From positions 2,160,465-2,224,464 of the forward strand of contig NZ_CP031153.1 of assembly GCF_003352465.1 (NCBI RefSeq): a stretch of 64,000 nt of DNA, in the 5' to 3' direction. Below are positions 15,811-25,419 of the stretch, piece after piece. The position numbers and the translations under genes were made by a program. The notes beneath the pieces are model-generated. The model was not told the DNA's origin and did not search any database. It worked only from the letters and a program-made list of their open reading frames with translations. Source of the DNA: Kordia sp. SMS9 (lineage in GTDB: Bacteria > Bacteroidota > Bacteroidia > Flavobacteriales > Flavobacteriaceae). Every line of letters starts with the position of its first letter. Within the stretch, counting starts at the first letter, position 1.

Positions 15811-17306
15811 TTTAGCAGCGTAATTTTAAAAATAGTATGCTTCGTATTTGGCACAAGTTGAACAGTTCCGTGGTGTTTTTCAACAATCTTTTTCGTGTAA
15901 TACAGTCCAATTCCAAAACCTTTTACATCATGTGTATTTCCTTTCGGGATTCGGTAAAACTTGTCAAAAATCTTTTCGCGTTGCTGTTTGTCAATCGGAG
16001 TTCCATTGTCGGAAACCGTAATTTCTATTGTTTCCAGCACTTTCGTCACATTCACCTCAATTGCATCGCCACCATATTTCTGTGCATTATCAATCAAATT
16101 ATTGATAGCATTTTCAAAATGAAACGGATCAATTTCTGTATACAATTCATCTACATTACTTTGAAATGTAAGTGTCTTTTCCGTTGTGAGTGTGCGCTGT
16201 TTATCGGTGATATTTTGGATAAAATCAACAATGTGTATACTTTCTTTTTTCAAGAACAACTTTTCGCTGTCGAGCGTGGCAGTTTCCAGTAATTTCTCGA
16301 CCATCAAGTGCAACTTTTTCAATTGCTTGTCGGAAATGGACAAATACTTTTGTGTTTTCTCAGGGTCTTTAATGGCATCAAAATGTTGAATCGCTTCTAA
16401 TGCTGTAGAAATCGTAGTAATGGGTGTTTTAAACTCGTGTGTAATATTGCTGATCAAATCGTTTTTTATCTCTGCGAGTTGCTTCTGGCGGCGAATTACA
16501 CGCAATAAATACAGCAACGAACTGATAATTGCCAAAGAGAGAAAGGTAGATATAAATATGCCGAACATGCTCTTTTTCAATACAGGAATTTGAATATTTG
16601 TATACTGCATTGCTAATTTTTCGTCCGCTTTTCGGTAGACAGATTTTGCATAGGTTTTTAATGCTTTCGCGGGAAGTGTCTTATCGCCAATTTCATCGAT
16701 CACTTTATCATTCACGGATAATTGCAAATGATAGGGAATGGCAATTTGCTTTCGGTCTAATTCTATATCAAGAAAATCTTTTAGCTTCTCAAAATTTAAA
16801 GAATCTTCGGAAATAGAAATGTATAAAGAGGCTACTTCGTTGAACATGCGAACACTATCTTTATATTGCTGAAGGTTGTTCGCGAATTTTGAAAACTTTG
16901 TTCTAATCGAAGATTCTGCTGAAATAAGTAAAGAATCCATCGTTTCTTTAGCGTTAGGAGTCAGTTCCTTTAGGTTTGTTTCAATAATAATGGTATCAGA
17001 CTCTCTGTAATTATCATGACCAAACATACGTAAAATGGAATCTGTATCCATATTTCTAAGCTTGTCAAATGATGGCAAATTGCCCAAATTAGAAGCGTCC
17101 ATAGAAACAAACATTACTCTATCTTTCTTTGCGATATCTGCATAATAGGCTTCTACCGCATTGTCCAAACTAATTTGCACTTGGTTGATAAATTGTTGCT
17201 TATTGGTTTGATAATTCTTGTAATTCCAATACACTTGCACAGCAATCGTAATGGCGATTGTGGCAATAATTCCGTATAAAATCCAAGAAGAGCGTTGTGG
17301 CTTCAT
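15807..17306 (-). CDS. Membrane sensor histidine kinase
   Basis: A 499-residue kinase. Membrane helices at about 9-27 and 247-270 flank a periplasmic sensor region of about 215 residues. The HisKA domain carries His290 in NITHEFKTPI. The HATPase domain shows the N box (NLIDNAQKYG), the G1 box (VSDNGTPID) and the G2 box (GFGIGLYYTKKI). The arrangement resembles the RprX kinases of Bacteroidota. It forms an operon with the response regulator that follows, overlapping by 4 bases, and is divergent from a GLPGLI-family gene. The signal is unknown. Confidence 0.92.
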   Translation of the reverse strand: MKPQRSSWILYGIIATIAITIAVQVYWNYKNYQTNKQQFINQVQISLDNAVEAYYADIAKKDRVMFVSMDASNLGNLPSFDKLRNMDTDSILRMFGHDNYRESDTIIIETNLKELTPNAKETMDSLLISAESSIRTKFSKFANNLQQYKDSVRMFNEVASLYISISEDSLNFEKLKDFLDIELDRKQIAIPYHLQLSVNDKVIDEIGDKTLPAKALKTYAKSVYRKADEKLAMQYTNIQIPVLKKSMFGIFISTFLSLAIISSLLYLLRVIRRQKQLAEIKNDLISNITHEFKTPITTISTALEAIQHFDAIKDPEKTQKYLSISDKQLKKLHLMVEKLLETATLDSEKLFLKKESIHIVDFIQNITDKQRTLTTEKTLTFQSNVDELYTEIDPFHFENAINNLIDNAQKYGGDAIEVNVTKVLETIEITVSDNGTPIDKQQREKIFDKFYRIPKGNTHDVKGFGIGLYYTKKIVEKHHGTVQLVPNTKHTIFKITLLK

Positions 17307-17360
17307 AATTTTTTAATTCCTTTCAAAAGTAAGAAGTTATTGGTTGTAAACTAGTATTGG

Positions 17361-17385
17361 TTAACACTCGTTAACGTTCATTAAC
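17361..17385. promoter_or_regulatory. Three TTAAC direct repeats at 10-bp spacing, candidate response-regulator site
   Basis: TTAAC occurs at 17361, 17371 and 17381, one helical turn apart. It lies between the divergent sensor kinase (start 17306) and GLPGLI gene (start 17449). OmpR-family regulators bind direct repeats of about this spacing. Looser TTAAC/TTAAA matches precede the second GLPGLI gene (19501-19530). The assignment is inferred. Confidence 0.45.
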
Positions 17386-17448
17386 CAAAATCGAAAAGAA
17401 AGTCTTTCATATTTGTAGCATCAAAAAACTAAAAAACACAAACAAATT

Positions 17449-18300
17449 ATGAGAAACAATACAAAAATAGTCATTGCATTTGTCTTCATGTTACTCAATG
17501 CGATGTTGTATGCGCAGGAATTTCAAGGAGTTGCTACGTATAAAACGAGTATGAAAATGGATTTAAAAATGGACAGTATTACCACTGCACAAGGCATCAA
17601 TAAAGAAATGCAAGAAAAATTGAACGCTATGCTGCAAAAGCAGTTTCAAAAAGAATACACATTAACGTTTACACCGTATGAATCTGTGTACAAACAAGAA
17701 GAAAAACTAGCAGCACCAACGCCACAAAGCAGTGGTTTTCAAGTAATGGTCTTGGGCGATGGCGCATCCGCAGTTTTATACAAAAACACCAAGGAAAAGC
17801 GGTATGCGAATGAACAAGAGGTTTTAGGAAAAAAATTCTTAGTACAAGATGTATTGGAAGATAAAGGTTGGAAACTGGAAAACGAAACCAAATTCATCGG
17901 GCAATATACATGCTATAAGGCAACACGCACCATGGAAATGGAAAAAATGACGTCTATGTCTGTCAATTCCGATGATGACGAACCAGAAATGACAACAGAA
18001 AAAGTAACGGTCACAGCTTGGTATACGCCAGAAGTTCCTGTAAATACTGGGCCAGATATGTTTTGGGGATTGCCAGGATTAATTTTAGAAGTGAACGATG
18101 GAACGCGTACGATGGTATGCAGCAAAATCGTATTAAACCCTAAAAATAAAATAACCATTAAAGAGCCGACAAAAGGGAAAAAAGTAGCTGCTGAAACGTT
18201 CAAAGAAATTATGGACAAAAAATCAAAAGAAATGATTGAGCGTACCCGCGGAAACAGGCGAGGTGATGGTAACGAAATTAGAATCCAAATAGGTGGATAA
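17449..18300 (+). CDS. GLPGLI family protein (1)
   Basis: A 283-residue exported protein with a signal peptide (about 1-23, ending LYAQ). It contains the name-giving motif FWGLPGLILEVND (about 205-217). Family members occur almost only in Bacteroidota and are usually encoded next to TonB-type outer-membrane proteins; their function is unknown. The C-terminus is basic (ERTRGNRRGDGNE). It starts a plus-strand cluster (this gene, retropepsin-PDZ, second GLPGLI, outer-membrane barrel) divergent from the OmpR-type two-component genes, which probably control it. The next gene follows within about 10 bases. Confidence 0.88.
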   Translation: MRNNTKIVIAFVFMLLNAMLYAQEFQGVATYKTSMKMDLKMDSITTAQGINKEMQEKLNAMLQKQFQKEYTLTFTPYESVYKQEEKLAAPTPQSSGFQVMVLGDGASAVLYKNTKEKRYANEQEVLGKKFLVQDVLEDKGWKLENETKFIGQYTCYKATRTMEMEKMTSMSVNSDDDEPEMTTEKVTVTAWYTPEVPVNTGPDMFWGLPGLILEVNDGTRTMVCSKIVLNPKNKITIKEPTKGKKVAAETFKEIMDKKSKEMIERTRGNRRGDGNEIRIQIGG

Positions 18301-18310
18301 TTCTACAATT

Positions 18311-19483
18311 ATGAAAACGAATTTATATTCTTTTGTGGTTTGTGTGCTAGGTTTTGTATTGGCGATACAAGCGCAAGTAACAACGATTCCTTTTGTGAAT
18401 GACGAATTGATGTATATCAAAGTCAAAGTCAACAATCATCCAGAACTTTTAAATTTTGTATTTGATACCGGCGCTTCCACAGTAGTTTTGGATGAGAAAA
18501 TAGCAAAGAAAATTGGTGTAAAAGCAGATTATCAACAACCAACGGAAGGTGCTGGAGGCAGTGAAATGTACAATATTGCATTGGCTCAAAAATTTCAAGT
18601 AGGAACAATTACACTAGGAGATGCGCACACTGTTTTGGTCGATTTAGAACGCTTAACGAAAAGAGGAAATCTTCCAATAGATGGTATCATTGGATACAAT
18701 ATCATGCGTGAATATGTAACGCATATTGATTACGATCAGCAAATAATTCAGTTATATAAAAATATAGATGAAATTGAAGGAAAAGAAGCATATACTGCTT
18801 TAGAAACGACTTTTGATTACAGTCAAATTCCGCAACTGAATCTTGAATTTACACTGGAAAATCATCAAAAATTTAAAGGGAATTTTCTGTTTGATTCAGG
18901 TGCGAACATCACTTTTTTACTCAACACACCTTTTGTAAAAGAAAAAAACATAGAACGTTTGCTCAAAAAAACCATTGAAAATAAAGCAGAAGGGTTAACG
19001 ACTTCTACAAATTTTAAAATTGGAAAAATTGCAAGTGCGAAGTTGGGCGATTTTGCCTTTGGAGAAATGCCTATAGATTTGTCAAATAGTAAAGCGGGTG
19101 TCATGTCTTCAAGCAATTTCACAGGAATTTTAGGTGTCAAAATCATCAGCAGATTCAACCTTATTTTAGATTATGCCAATGAAAAAATGTACCTAAAGCC
19201 AAACAAAACGTACCACAATGCTTTTGAGTTTCCTCGAAGCGGAATTTCATTAACCAAAGAAGCAGATGCCATCAAAATATCCAATGTAATTACAGCGGCT
19301 GAAGCCTATCAAAAAGGAATCCGTGAAGGTGATCAATTGTTGGAAATTAATGATGTTATTGCGGACGATGTTCGTAAATGCAGAGCACTTTTAAAACAAA
19401 AAAACACCAATGTAAAACTCAAAATAAAAGATAAAACAGGTTCCATAAAAACGGTCACAATTTTATTGAAAAGGCTTATTTAA
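18311..19483 (+). CDS. Exported retropepsin-like aspartyl protease with PDZ domain
   Basis: A 390-residue protein read from the ATG at 18311; an in-frame GTG at 18293 would add six residues overlapping the previous gene. A signal peptide (about 1-22, ending AIQAQ) is followed by two retropepsin-like halves with catalytic-type motifs FDTGASTVVLD (about 50-60) and FDSGANITFLL (about 193-203). A C-terminal PDZ domain (about 315-390) contains KGIREGDQLLEIND. Two D[TS]G motifs in one chain imply a pseudo-symmetric single-chain aspartic protease in the periplasm. It may process the neighbouring GLPGLI or barrel proteins, which is inference from context. Confidence 0.85.
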   Translation: MKTNLYSFVVCVLGFVLAIQAQVTTIPFVNDELMYIKVKVNNHPELLNFVFDTGASTVVLDEKIAKKIGVKADYQQPTEGAGGSEMYNIALAQKFQVGTITLGDAHTVLVDLERLTKRGNLPIDGIIGYNIMREYVTHIDYDQQIIQLYKNIDEIEGKEAYTALETTFDYSQIPQLNLEFTLENHQKFKGNFLFDSGANITFLLNTPFVKEKNIERLLKKTIENKAEGLTTSTNFKIGKIASAKLGDFAFGEMPIDLSNSKAGVMSSSNFTGILGVKIISRFNLILDYANEKMYLKPNKTYHNAFEFPRSGISLTKEADAIKISNVITAAEAYQKGIREGDQLLEINDVIADDVRKCRALLKQKNTNVKLKIKDKTGSIKTVTILLKRLI

Positions 19484-19622
19484 TATTTTTTAAGAAAAGT
19501 TTAACAAAAGTCAATTAAACTATGGTTAAAAAAATAGGTCATAATGAAGTTAAAAAGTGTAACTTTTTAAGCTATTATATACTAACATAGCATTTACAAT
19601 AAAAATATTAAAGACTGAACAG

Positions 19623-20513
19623 ATGAAACAACTAATACTTTGGAGCTTAGTTTTATGCACAACGAACATATTTGCTCAAAATTTTCAAGGAAAAGCTTAC
19701 TATCAATCCAAAACAACGATGGATATGGACAGTTGGGGCAGAGGCGGAAGAGAAATGTCCGCAGAGCAAAAAAAGCGTGTTGAAACGATGATGAAAGATT
19801 ATCTAGAAAAAGTATACATTCTAGATTTTACGCAAACAACAGCTACGTATAAAGAAGAAGAAAAAGTTGAGACGCAAGGACGAGGTGGCGGATTTGGTAA
19901 AATGATGATGGGAAGCTTTATGCCAGGGAAACAATACAAAGATGTGCGCAAAGGCGTGATGCTAGAATCGAAAGAATTTTTTGGAAAAAGATTTCTCATC
20001 AAAGACAGCTTGCCAAAGTTAGAATGGCAAATGGAAGGTGAAACCAAAAAAATAGGAAAATACCTTTGCTTTAAAGCGACAGCATTGAAAAAAGTAGACG
20101 AACTCGATTTCAACTCCATGCGTCCAAAGAAGCAAAAAGACGACAAAGATAAAACTGCCGAAGAAAAGAAACAAGATTCTATCAAAGCTGCCAACGATCC
20201 ATTCAGTCAAGTAGATATTCCGAAAGAAATCTTAGTAACAGCTTGGTATACGCTTGATATTCCTATCAATCAAGGGCCTGGAGAATACTGGGGATTACCC
20301 GGATTAATCTTAGAAATAAGTGCTTACAAAACTACAATTCTATGTTCTAAAATCGTTATGAATCCTGGCGAAAAAGAACTGATTGAAGAGCCAACCAAAG
20401 GGGAAGTTGTAACTCGTAAAGAGTATAACGAAATTGTAAAAAACAAAATGCAAGAAATGCGGGGCATGTATCGCGGTCGCGGTCGTGGCAACCGTCGTGG
20501 CGGTAGAGGATAA
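19623..20513 (+). CDS. GLPGLI family protein (2)
   Basis: A paralogue of the GLPGLI gene at 17.4 kb, 296 residues, with a signal peptide ending IFAQ (about 1-18). The motif EYWGLPGLILEIS is at about 220-232. Before it lies a charged insert (KKQKDDKDKTAEEKKQDS) that the first copy lacks. The C-terminus is Arg/Gly-rich (YRGRGRGNRRGGRG). It starts 139 bases after the retropepsin gene and 41 bases before the barrel gene, so it is probably co-transcribed with the latter. Function unknown. Confidence 0.87.
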   Translation: MKQLILWSLVLCTTNIFAQNFQGKAYYQSKTTMDMDSWGRGGREMSAEQKKRVETMMKDYLEKVYILDFTQTTATYKEEEKVETQGRGGGFGKMMMGSFMPGKQYKDVRKGVMLESKEFFGKRFLIKDSLPKLEWQMEGETKKIGKYLCFKATALKKVDELDFNSMRPKKQKDDKDKTAEEKKQDSIKAANDPFSQVDIPKEILVTAWYTLDIPINQGPGEYWGLPGLILEISAYKTTILCSKIVMNPGEKELIEEPTKGEVVTRKEYNEIVKNKMQEMRGMYRGRGRGNRRGGRG

Positions 20514-20554
20514 AATTCTCTAGCGGGCACTACTAATCAGAAGAAAATACACCA

Positions 20555-23272
20555 ATGAAAAATATATTGTTTATTATGCTATGTTTCATAGCACAGGCAA
20601 CTAGTGCCCAAATTCAACTAGAAGGAACTGTCAAAGATTCACTCGGAAAGCCCTTAGAATTGGCAAATGTCATTGCACTGAACAAAGCAACAAATGCACT
20701 AGAATCATACGGAATCACTAATAATGAAGGTAAGTTTCGACTCAAATTGAAGCAAAATTCAAACTACACCATTAAAGTCAGTTTTATCGGTTTGGCAACG
20801 ATCAACGATTCGTTACAAACAAAAGAAGCTGACCTTCAAAAAGATTTTGTCATGAAAAAAGACGAAAGTCTAGCTGCGGTAGAACTCACCTATGAAATGC
20901 CTGTGACCATCAAAGGTGACACAATTATCTACAATGCGGATTCGTTTAAAAATGGTTCCGAACGAAAACTTGGCGATGTATTGAAAAAACTGCCCGGCAT
21001 GGAAGTGAGCGATGAAGGCGAAATAGAAGTGGAAGGTAAAACGGTGACGAAAGTGATGGTAGAAGGGAAAGATTTTTTTGATGGCGATAGCAAACTTGCC
21101 ACGAAAAATATTCCTGCGGATGCAGTTGATAAAGTAGAAGTACTAAAAAATAGCAACGAAGTCTCACAATTAAAAGGACTTGGAAACGATCAAGATAATG
21201 TGATGATTAATATCAAGCTCAAAGAAGGAAAGAAAAACTTTTGGTTTGGCGAAATTACAGGCGGAATCGGTCCAGAAGAACGCTATGTTGCCAATCCGCG
21301 CTTATTTTATTACAGTCCAAAATACAGCGTCAACATCATTACAGATTTTAATAATATCGGCTCCATTCCGTTTACACGACGCGATTATTTTAATTTCACG
21401 GGCGGATTCAGAAGTGCTGGCAGAAACACAGGAACCAACTTTAATGTAGCTTCTAGCGATATCGGATTTTTAACCTTGCGGGATAATCGTGCGAAAGATA
21501 TCAATTCTAAATTCGGCGCAGCAAACTTTAGTTATTCACCCAAAAAAACATGGGATATTAGCGGTTTTGCCATTTATTCAGGTTCTCGAACAGAACTAGA
21601 AGAAAATAGCTTGAACGATTATATTGATGAAAATACACCTGATGAAACCACGACGACGACGACACGCCAAAAAAGTGACTTAGGATTGTTAAAATTAAGT
21701 TCAGTCTATAAGCCAAATACAAACAATCAGCTAGATTATGATTTCTTTGCAAAAATATCGCAACAAACAGAAACAGAAGATTATTTTTCGTCCTTGTTGG
21801 GTGATATTGATGAACGTCAATCGCAAAATCCGTATAGTTTCAATCAGAACTTAAACTATTATTACACACTAAACAACAATCATATTTTTGCGTTGGAAGC
21901 GCAGCATTTGTACCAAGATGAAGACCCTTTTTACAACGCACGTTTGGCACAAAGTGAACAATTCCGTTTCACAGATCTATTAGGCTTAAACACGTCGCAA
22001 ACATTTTTAGACATTGCGCAAGACAAACGTGTAAAAACCAACAAACTCGATGCGCGATTGGACTATTGGTACGTGTTGAACCAGAAAAGTAATATCAACA
22101 TTACGGTAGGAACAACGCTGAGCACACAGCAATTTGATTCAGAAATATTTCAATTGTTAGACAGTGGAAGTAAGTTGTTATTAAACAATCCGCAAGAAGC
22201 GATTCGGAATGATGTAACCTATAATTTTACGGATACATTTTTAGGATTGCATTACAAGATAAAATCTGGAAAATTCACCTTTACGCCAGGAATCACAGCA
22301 CATGCGTACAGTTTGAAAAATACGCAATTCGGTTCAGAATTTACGGATACTTTCACACGTTTTCTGCCTGATGCAAATATTTTAGTGCAATTTAAAGATT
22401 CGGAAACCTTGAATTTTACCTATCAAATGCAAACCGATTTTACGGATGTAAATAATTTAGCGGAAGGTTTAGTGTTTAACAATTTCAATGCTATTTTTCG
22501 AGGAAATCGTACACTTGAAAATGCCTTGTCACACAATTTGAATTTGAGTTACTTTAGCTTCAATCTGTTTAATTATACAAACATTTTTGCCTTTGTAAAC
22601 TATAACAAACGGATAGATCCGATCCGAAATCGTTCACAATTTTTGGTCATTCCAGGAGAAAACACCGGCGATCCTGACATTTTGAGTACGAATACCGTTT
22701 CCACGCCTTTCAATTCAAACTTTGCCGATGAAACTTTTACTGCCAATGGTCGCTTTGAACGTACGTTTGGAAAAATAAAAGCATCGGTTGGTGGAACGTT
22801 GTCTTTGTCAAAATTTAATCAAGAAATAAATGGGCAAAGAGCGGTAAACGAATCGTTTACGCAAGCCTATCAAACACGCATCAGCACCAATTTTAGAGAT
22901 GCGCCAAATGTGGAAGTTGGGTATAACTTATCGATCAATACCTACGATCAAGGACAAAATTCAAACCGATTCATCACCAACAGTCCGTTTGTCAATGTAG
23001 ATGCGTATTTCTTAAAAAGTTTCATCTTTACAGCAGATTATTCGTATTTCAATTACAGCAACGAAGAGCGTACCATCAACAGTTACAGTTTCCTAAAAGC
23101 AGAACTATCATACCGAAAAAAAGACAATCCTTGGGAATATTCGCTAAGCGGAACCAACTTATTAAACACAAAATCGTTGAATCAAGATAATTCGAATAAC
23201 TTTTTAACCAGTACCAGCGAATATTTTATTCAGCCACGTTATGTGATTTTAAGTGTAAAATATAATTTATAA
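20555..23272 (+). CDS. TonB-dependent-receptor-like outer-membrane beta-barrel protein
   Basis: A 905-residue outer-membrane protein. A signal peptide (about 1-18, ending TSAQ) is followed by a carboxypeptidase-regulatory-like domain (about 20-100, with LEGTVKDSLGKPLELANV). A plug-like domain comes next (about 125-225), where DVLKKLPGMEVSDEGEIEVEG corresponds to TonB plug motifs. A long barrel with frequent alternating aromatic strands ends at an aromatic/Leu residue. It belongs to the barrel family usually found with GLPGLI proteins. The ligand is unknown. It is the last gene of the cluster; an inverted-repeat element follows at 23290-23417. Confidence 0.85.
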   Translation: MKNILFIMLCFIAQATSAQIQLEGTVKDSLGKPLELANVIALNKATNALESYGITNNEGKFRLKLKQNSNYTIKVSFIGLATINDSLQTKEADLQKDFVMKKDESLAAVELTYEMPVTIKGDTIIYNADSFKNGSERKLGDVLKKLPGMEVSDEGEIEVEGKTVTKVMVEGKDFFDGDSKLATKNIPADAVDKVEVLKNSNEVSQLKGLGNDQDNVMINIKLKEGKKNFWFGEITGGIGPEERYVANPRLFYYSPKYSVNIITDFNNIGSIPFTRRDYFNFTGGFRSAGRNTGTNFNVASSDIGFLTLRDNRAKDINSKFGAANFSYSPKKTWDISGFAIYSGSRTELEENSLNDYIDENTPDETTTTTTRQKSDLGLLKLSSVYKPNTNNQLDYDFFAKISQQTETEDYFSSLLGDIDERQSQNPYSFNQNLNYYYTLNNNHIFALEAQHLYQDEDPFYNARLAQSEQFRFTDLLGLNTSQTFLDIAQDKRVKTNKLDARLDYWYVLNQKSNINITVGTTLSTQQFDSEIFQLLDSGSKLLLNNPQEAIRNDVTYNFTDTFLGLHYKIKSGKFTFTPGITAHAYSLKNTQFGSEFTDTFTRFLPDANILVQFKDSETLNFTYQMQTDFTDVNNLAEGLVFNNFNAIFRGNRTLENALSHNLNLSYFSFNLFNYTNIFAFVNYNKRIDPIRNRSQFLVIPGENTGDPDILSTNTVSTPFNSNFADETFTANGRFERTFGKIKASVGGTLSLSKFNQEINGQRAVNESFTQAYQTRISTNFRDAPNVEVGYNLSINTYDQGQNSNRFITNSPFVNVDAYFLKSFIFTADYSYFNYSNEERTINSYSFLKAELSYRKKDNPWEYSLSGTNLLNTKSLNQDNSNNFLTSTSEYFIQPRYVILSVKYNL

Positions 23273-23289
23273 GTAGCTATATTTCATAA

Positions 23290-23417
23290 AAAGACTGTTT
23301 AAGAAATTTGTAAGCGTCATGCTGAGCTTGCCTCAGAATCCATCACAATCATTGTTTGTGTTATGGGAAACCGAACTTGATTCGGTTTGACGGAAAACGA
23401 CTTTTAAACAGTCTTTC
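23290..23417. repeat. Intergenic element with 13-bp terminal inverted repeats (copy 2)
   Basis: AAAGACTGTTTAA (23290-23302) and TTAAACAGTCTTT (23405-23417) are exact reverse complements. Inside is the hairpin AAACCGAA cttga TTCGGTTT. It is related to the element at 13044-13218. It lies between two convergent genes and could terminate both. Confidence 0.65.
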
Positions 23418-23436
23418 TACAATAAAATTTCTATCA

Positions 23437-23763
23437 TTACTTCGTAATAATTTGCTCTACATACACATATGGTCCGTCAGGCGCACTTTGTGCAATACGG
23501 GCGCAATACCAACCTTCTCCATAAATTAATCCAGAATTCCATGGACTGTTTTTAGCATCTGCCCAGGTCCATGCTTTTGCATTGGAATCCGGATTGTGCG
23601 GATAACCTTTTTCATAGACTTCAATTTTGTCTTTTTGTGCTCTAAACGGTGAGTTTGTGTTCCATTCTAGCCATAATTTTCCTTGTCTTTCAAAGGTTTT
23701 TAAAGACCATTCAAAAGATTTGCTTACTGTTTGCTCATTTGCTAAATCATCATTTTTTGCCAT
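23437..23763 (-). CDS. Unrecognised small Trp-rich protein
   Basis: A 108-residue protein without signal peptide or membrane segment. It contains seven tryptophans (KLWLEWNT, AWTWADAK, NSPWNSG, GEGWYCAR), a pattern seen in small carbohydrate- or ligand-binding beta-sandwiches, but no named family is recognised. Codon use is like its neighbours and the start ATG is clear. It is transcribed towards the barrel gene and is divergent from 24028. Confidence 0.55.
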   Translation of the reverse strand: MAKNDDLANEQTVSKSFEWSLKTFERQGKLWLEWNTNSPFRAQKDKIEVYEKGYPHNPDSNAKAWTWADAKNSPWNSGLIYGEGWYCARIAQSAPDGPYVYVEQIITK

Positions 23764-24027
23764 GATATAAAGTTTTTTTGATTATATAATGCCTACTCTG
23801 TTAGGTTTTCGGCCTCGCCTTTTTAACTATTTTGATGATTCAAAGTTGAAAAGAAAGCTGTAACAATAACAGACCGTAAGTACTGAAAATAGCACTCCGT
23901 AATTTCCCGTGATTTCCCGTGGTTTATACGTGTTTATACCATAGAAAGTATAATTCGAATCGTTTTTTAGCTAGTTTTATAACACTTTTTAATAGAAGAA
24001 ATTAATAATCACATAAACTCACACATC

Positions 24028-24759
24028 ATGGAACAACAAAATGCAGTATTTACAGATTTTTCAGAAGCTATTGAAAGATGGGCGTATGAAGATATGTTGC
24101 AATTAGCACATCATTTTCATCGCTTAAACAAAAAAAAGGCACAATATGAGCGTACAAGTAATTTTGTGATGAATAAAGAAAACGATGTGCCAACATTTGA
24201 TAGCATTAGAGCATCCATGAAACGATTGCGCATCTATATGGCGCTTGATGCGAATGATAAAGAAAAATTTACTTTTTTCCCAATTTTAGAAGTGCAGACC
24301 GATGACGGTAAAACGCATTATTTTAAACTTTATGCTGTGGAAGGCGTACGCTCCAGTTTTCAACCACTCGAAGTTGTACCAAAATTATTTAAAGACATTA
24401 TTGCTAAAAATTGGGATGTGATCGACTTGAATTTGATCGACGATTTATTTGTAGCAACTAAAAAAAATGAACATAATTTTGACGAAGTTGTACGTGTCAA
24501 ATATTATGAAGTAAAAAAAGAAATGATTACAAATGTTATTCAAGAATTGCCAAAAATTAAAGGAATCACCTTATATTCTGGAATTGATATGAATAAGTTT
24601 TCAGACAAAACTCAAATTTCATTTACGCCTGTGTTAGGATTTCAATTTGATGAACCCGAGGATACAGACGATTATAGTTTTGGACTTAAAAGTATTATGG
24701 AATTTACCAAAGGAGAAGTATTTTTAGAATACTCCAGACCATGTCCACCAACTTGTTAA
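24028..24759 (+). CDS. Unrecognised cytoplasmic protein
   Basis: A 243-residue protein of unknown family. The N-terminal third is helical and charged (EAIERWAYEDMLQLAHHFHRLNKKKAQYERTS is the general region, about 12-45). The middle has alternating strands (FPILEVQTDDGKTHYFKLYAV), and the protein ends with a Cys/Pro-rich SRPCPPTC. No signal peptide. The next gene starts 9 bases after its stop, which suggests co-transcription with the membrane protein and perhaps the NarL-type two-component pair. Confidence 0.6.
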   Translation: MEQQNAVFTDFSEAIERWAYEDMLQLAHHFHRLNKKKAQYERTSNFVMNKENDVPTFDSIRASMKRLRIYMALDANDKEKFTFFPILEVQTDDGKTHYFKLYAVEGVRSSFQPLEVVPKLFKDIIAKNWDVIDLNLIDDLFVATKKNEHNFDEVVRVKYYEVKKEMITNVIQELPKIKGITLYSGIDMNKFSDKTQISFTPVLGFQFDEPEDTDDYSFGLKSIMEFTKGEVFLEYSRPCPPTC

Positions 24760-24768
24760 CACAAACAC

Positions 24769-25419
24769 ATGAGTAAAGAACTCTTCGGAAATCTAAGTCT
24801 TATTTCATCAATTGCGGTGATACTTCCATTGTTTTTAGCACTTTGGAAATACCGTCGTTTGCAAGCTGTACAACAAAAATTACTGTATTTGTTGGTTACT
24901 ATTTTTATCATAGAAGCCATTGCAAATGTGTTGTGGCTTCAAAAAGAAAATAATTTGCCAGTATACAATGTGTACAGTATTCTCGAATTTTTACTCATTA
25001 TCAATATATACAAAGATGCTTTGAAACGTTTGTTTTCAAAGCATTTTTTTGCCGTTTTAGCAGTCGCATTTACGCTATTTGCTATTGTAAATATGTGTTT
25101 TATACAAAACATCAAAACGTTCAATTCTAATGTAACAACCACATTAAGTTTTATAGTTATCTTTTTATCGCTCAGTTATTTTTATGCGCTTTTGCAAGAA
25201 GAAATCTACAGTCCGCTAGACAAAAAGCCACTATTTTGGATCAATGCAGGGTTTTTAATTTATTTTTCGAGTAACTTAATCCTGTTTTTCATCAACAATA
25301 GTATGTTTACCAAACCCGATGAAGTGAGTCATTTAGTGTGGGGATTGCACGCCATTGTCAATATTATATTAATGCTCTTTTTTACCATTGCTGTATGGAT
25401 ACATCCGAATCAACGCTAA
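24769..25419 (+). CDS. Unrecognised multi-pass membrane protein
   Basis: A 216-residue protein with about six or seven hydrophobic helices spread along its length (for example SSIAVILPLFLALW, LLYLLVTIFIIEAIANVLW, FFAVLAVAFTLFAIVN). Its end overlaps the start of the downstream histidine kinase by 25 bases. It may be a sensory or accessory membrane partner of that kinase, which itself has only one short membrane helix. This is inferred from the overlap. Confidence 0.65.
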   Translation: MSKELFGNLSLISSIAVILPLFLALWKYRRLQAVQQKLLYLLVTIFIIEAIANVLWLQKENNLPVYNVYSILEFLLIINIYKDALKRLFSKHFFAVLAVAFTLFAIVNMCFIQNIKTFNSNVTTTLSFIVIFLSLSYFYALLQEEIYSPLDKKPLFWINAGFLIYFSSNLILFFINNSMFTKPDEVSHLVWGLHAIVNIILMLFFTIAVWIHPNQR

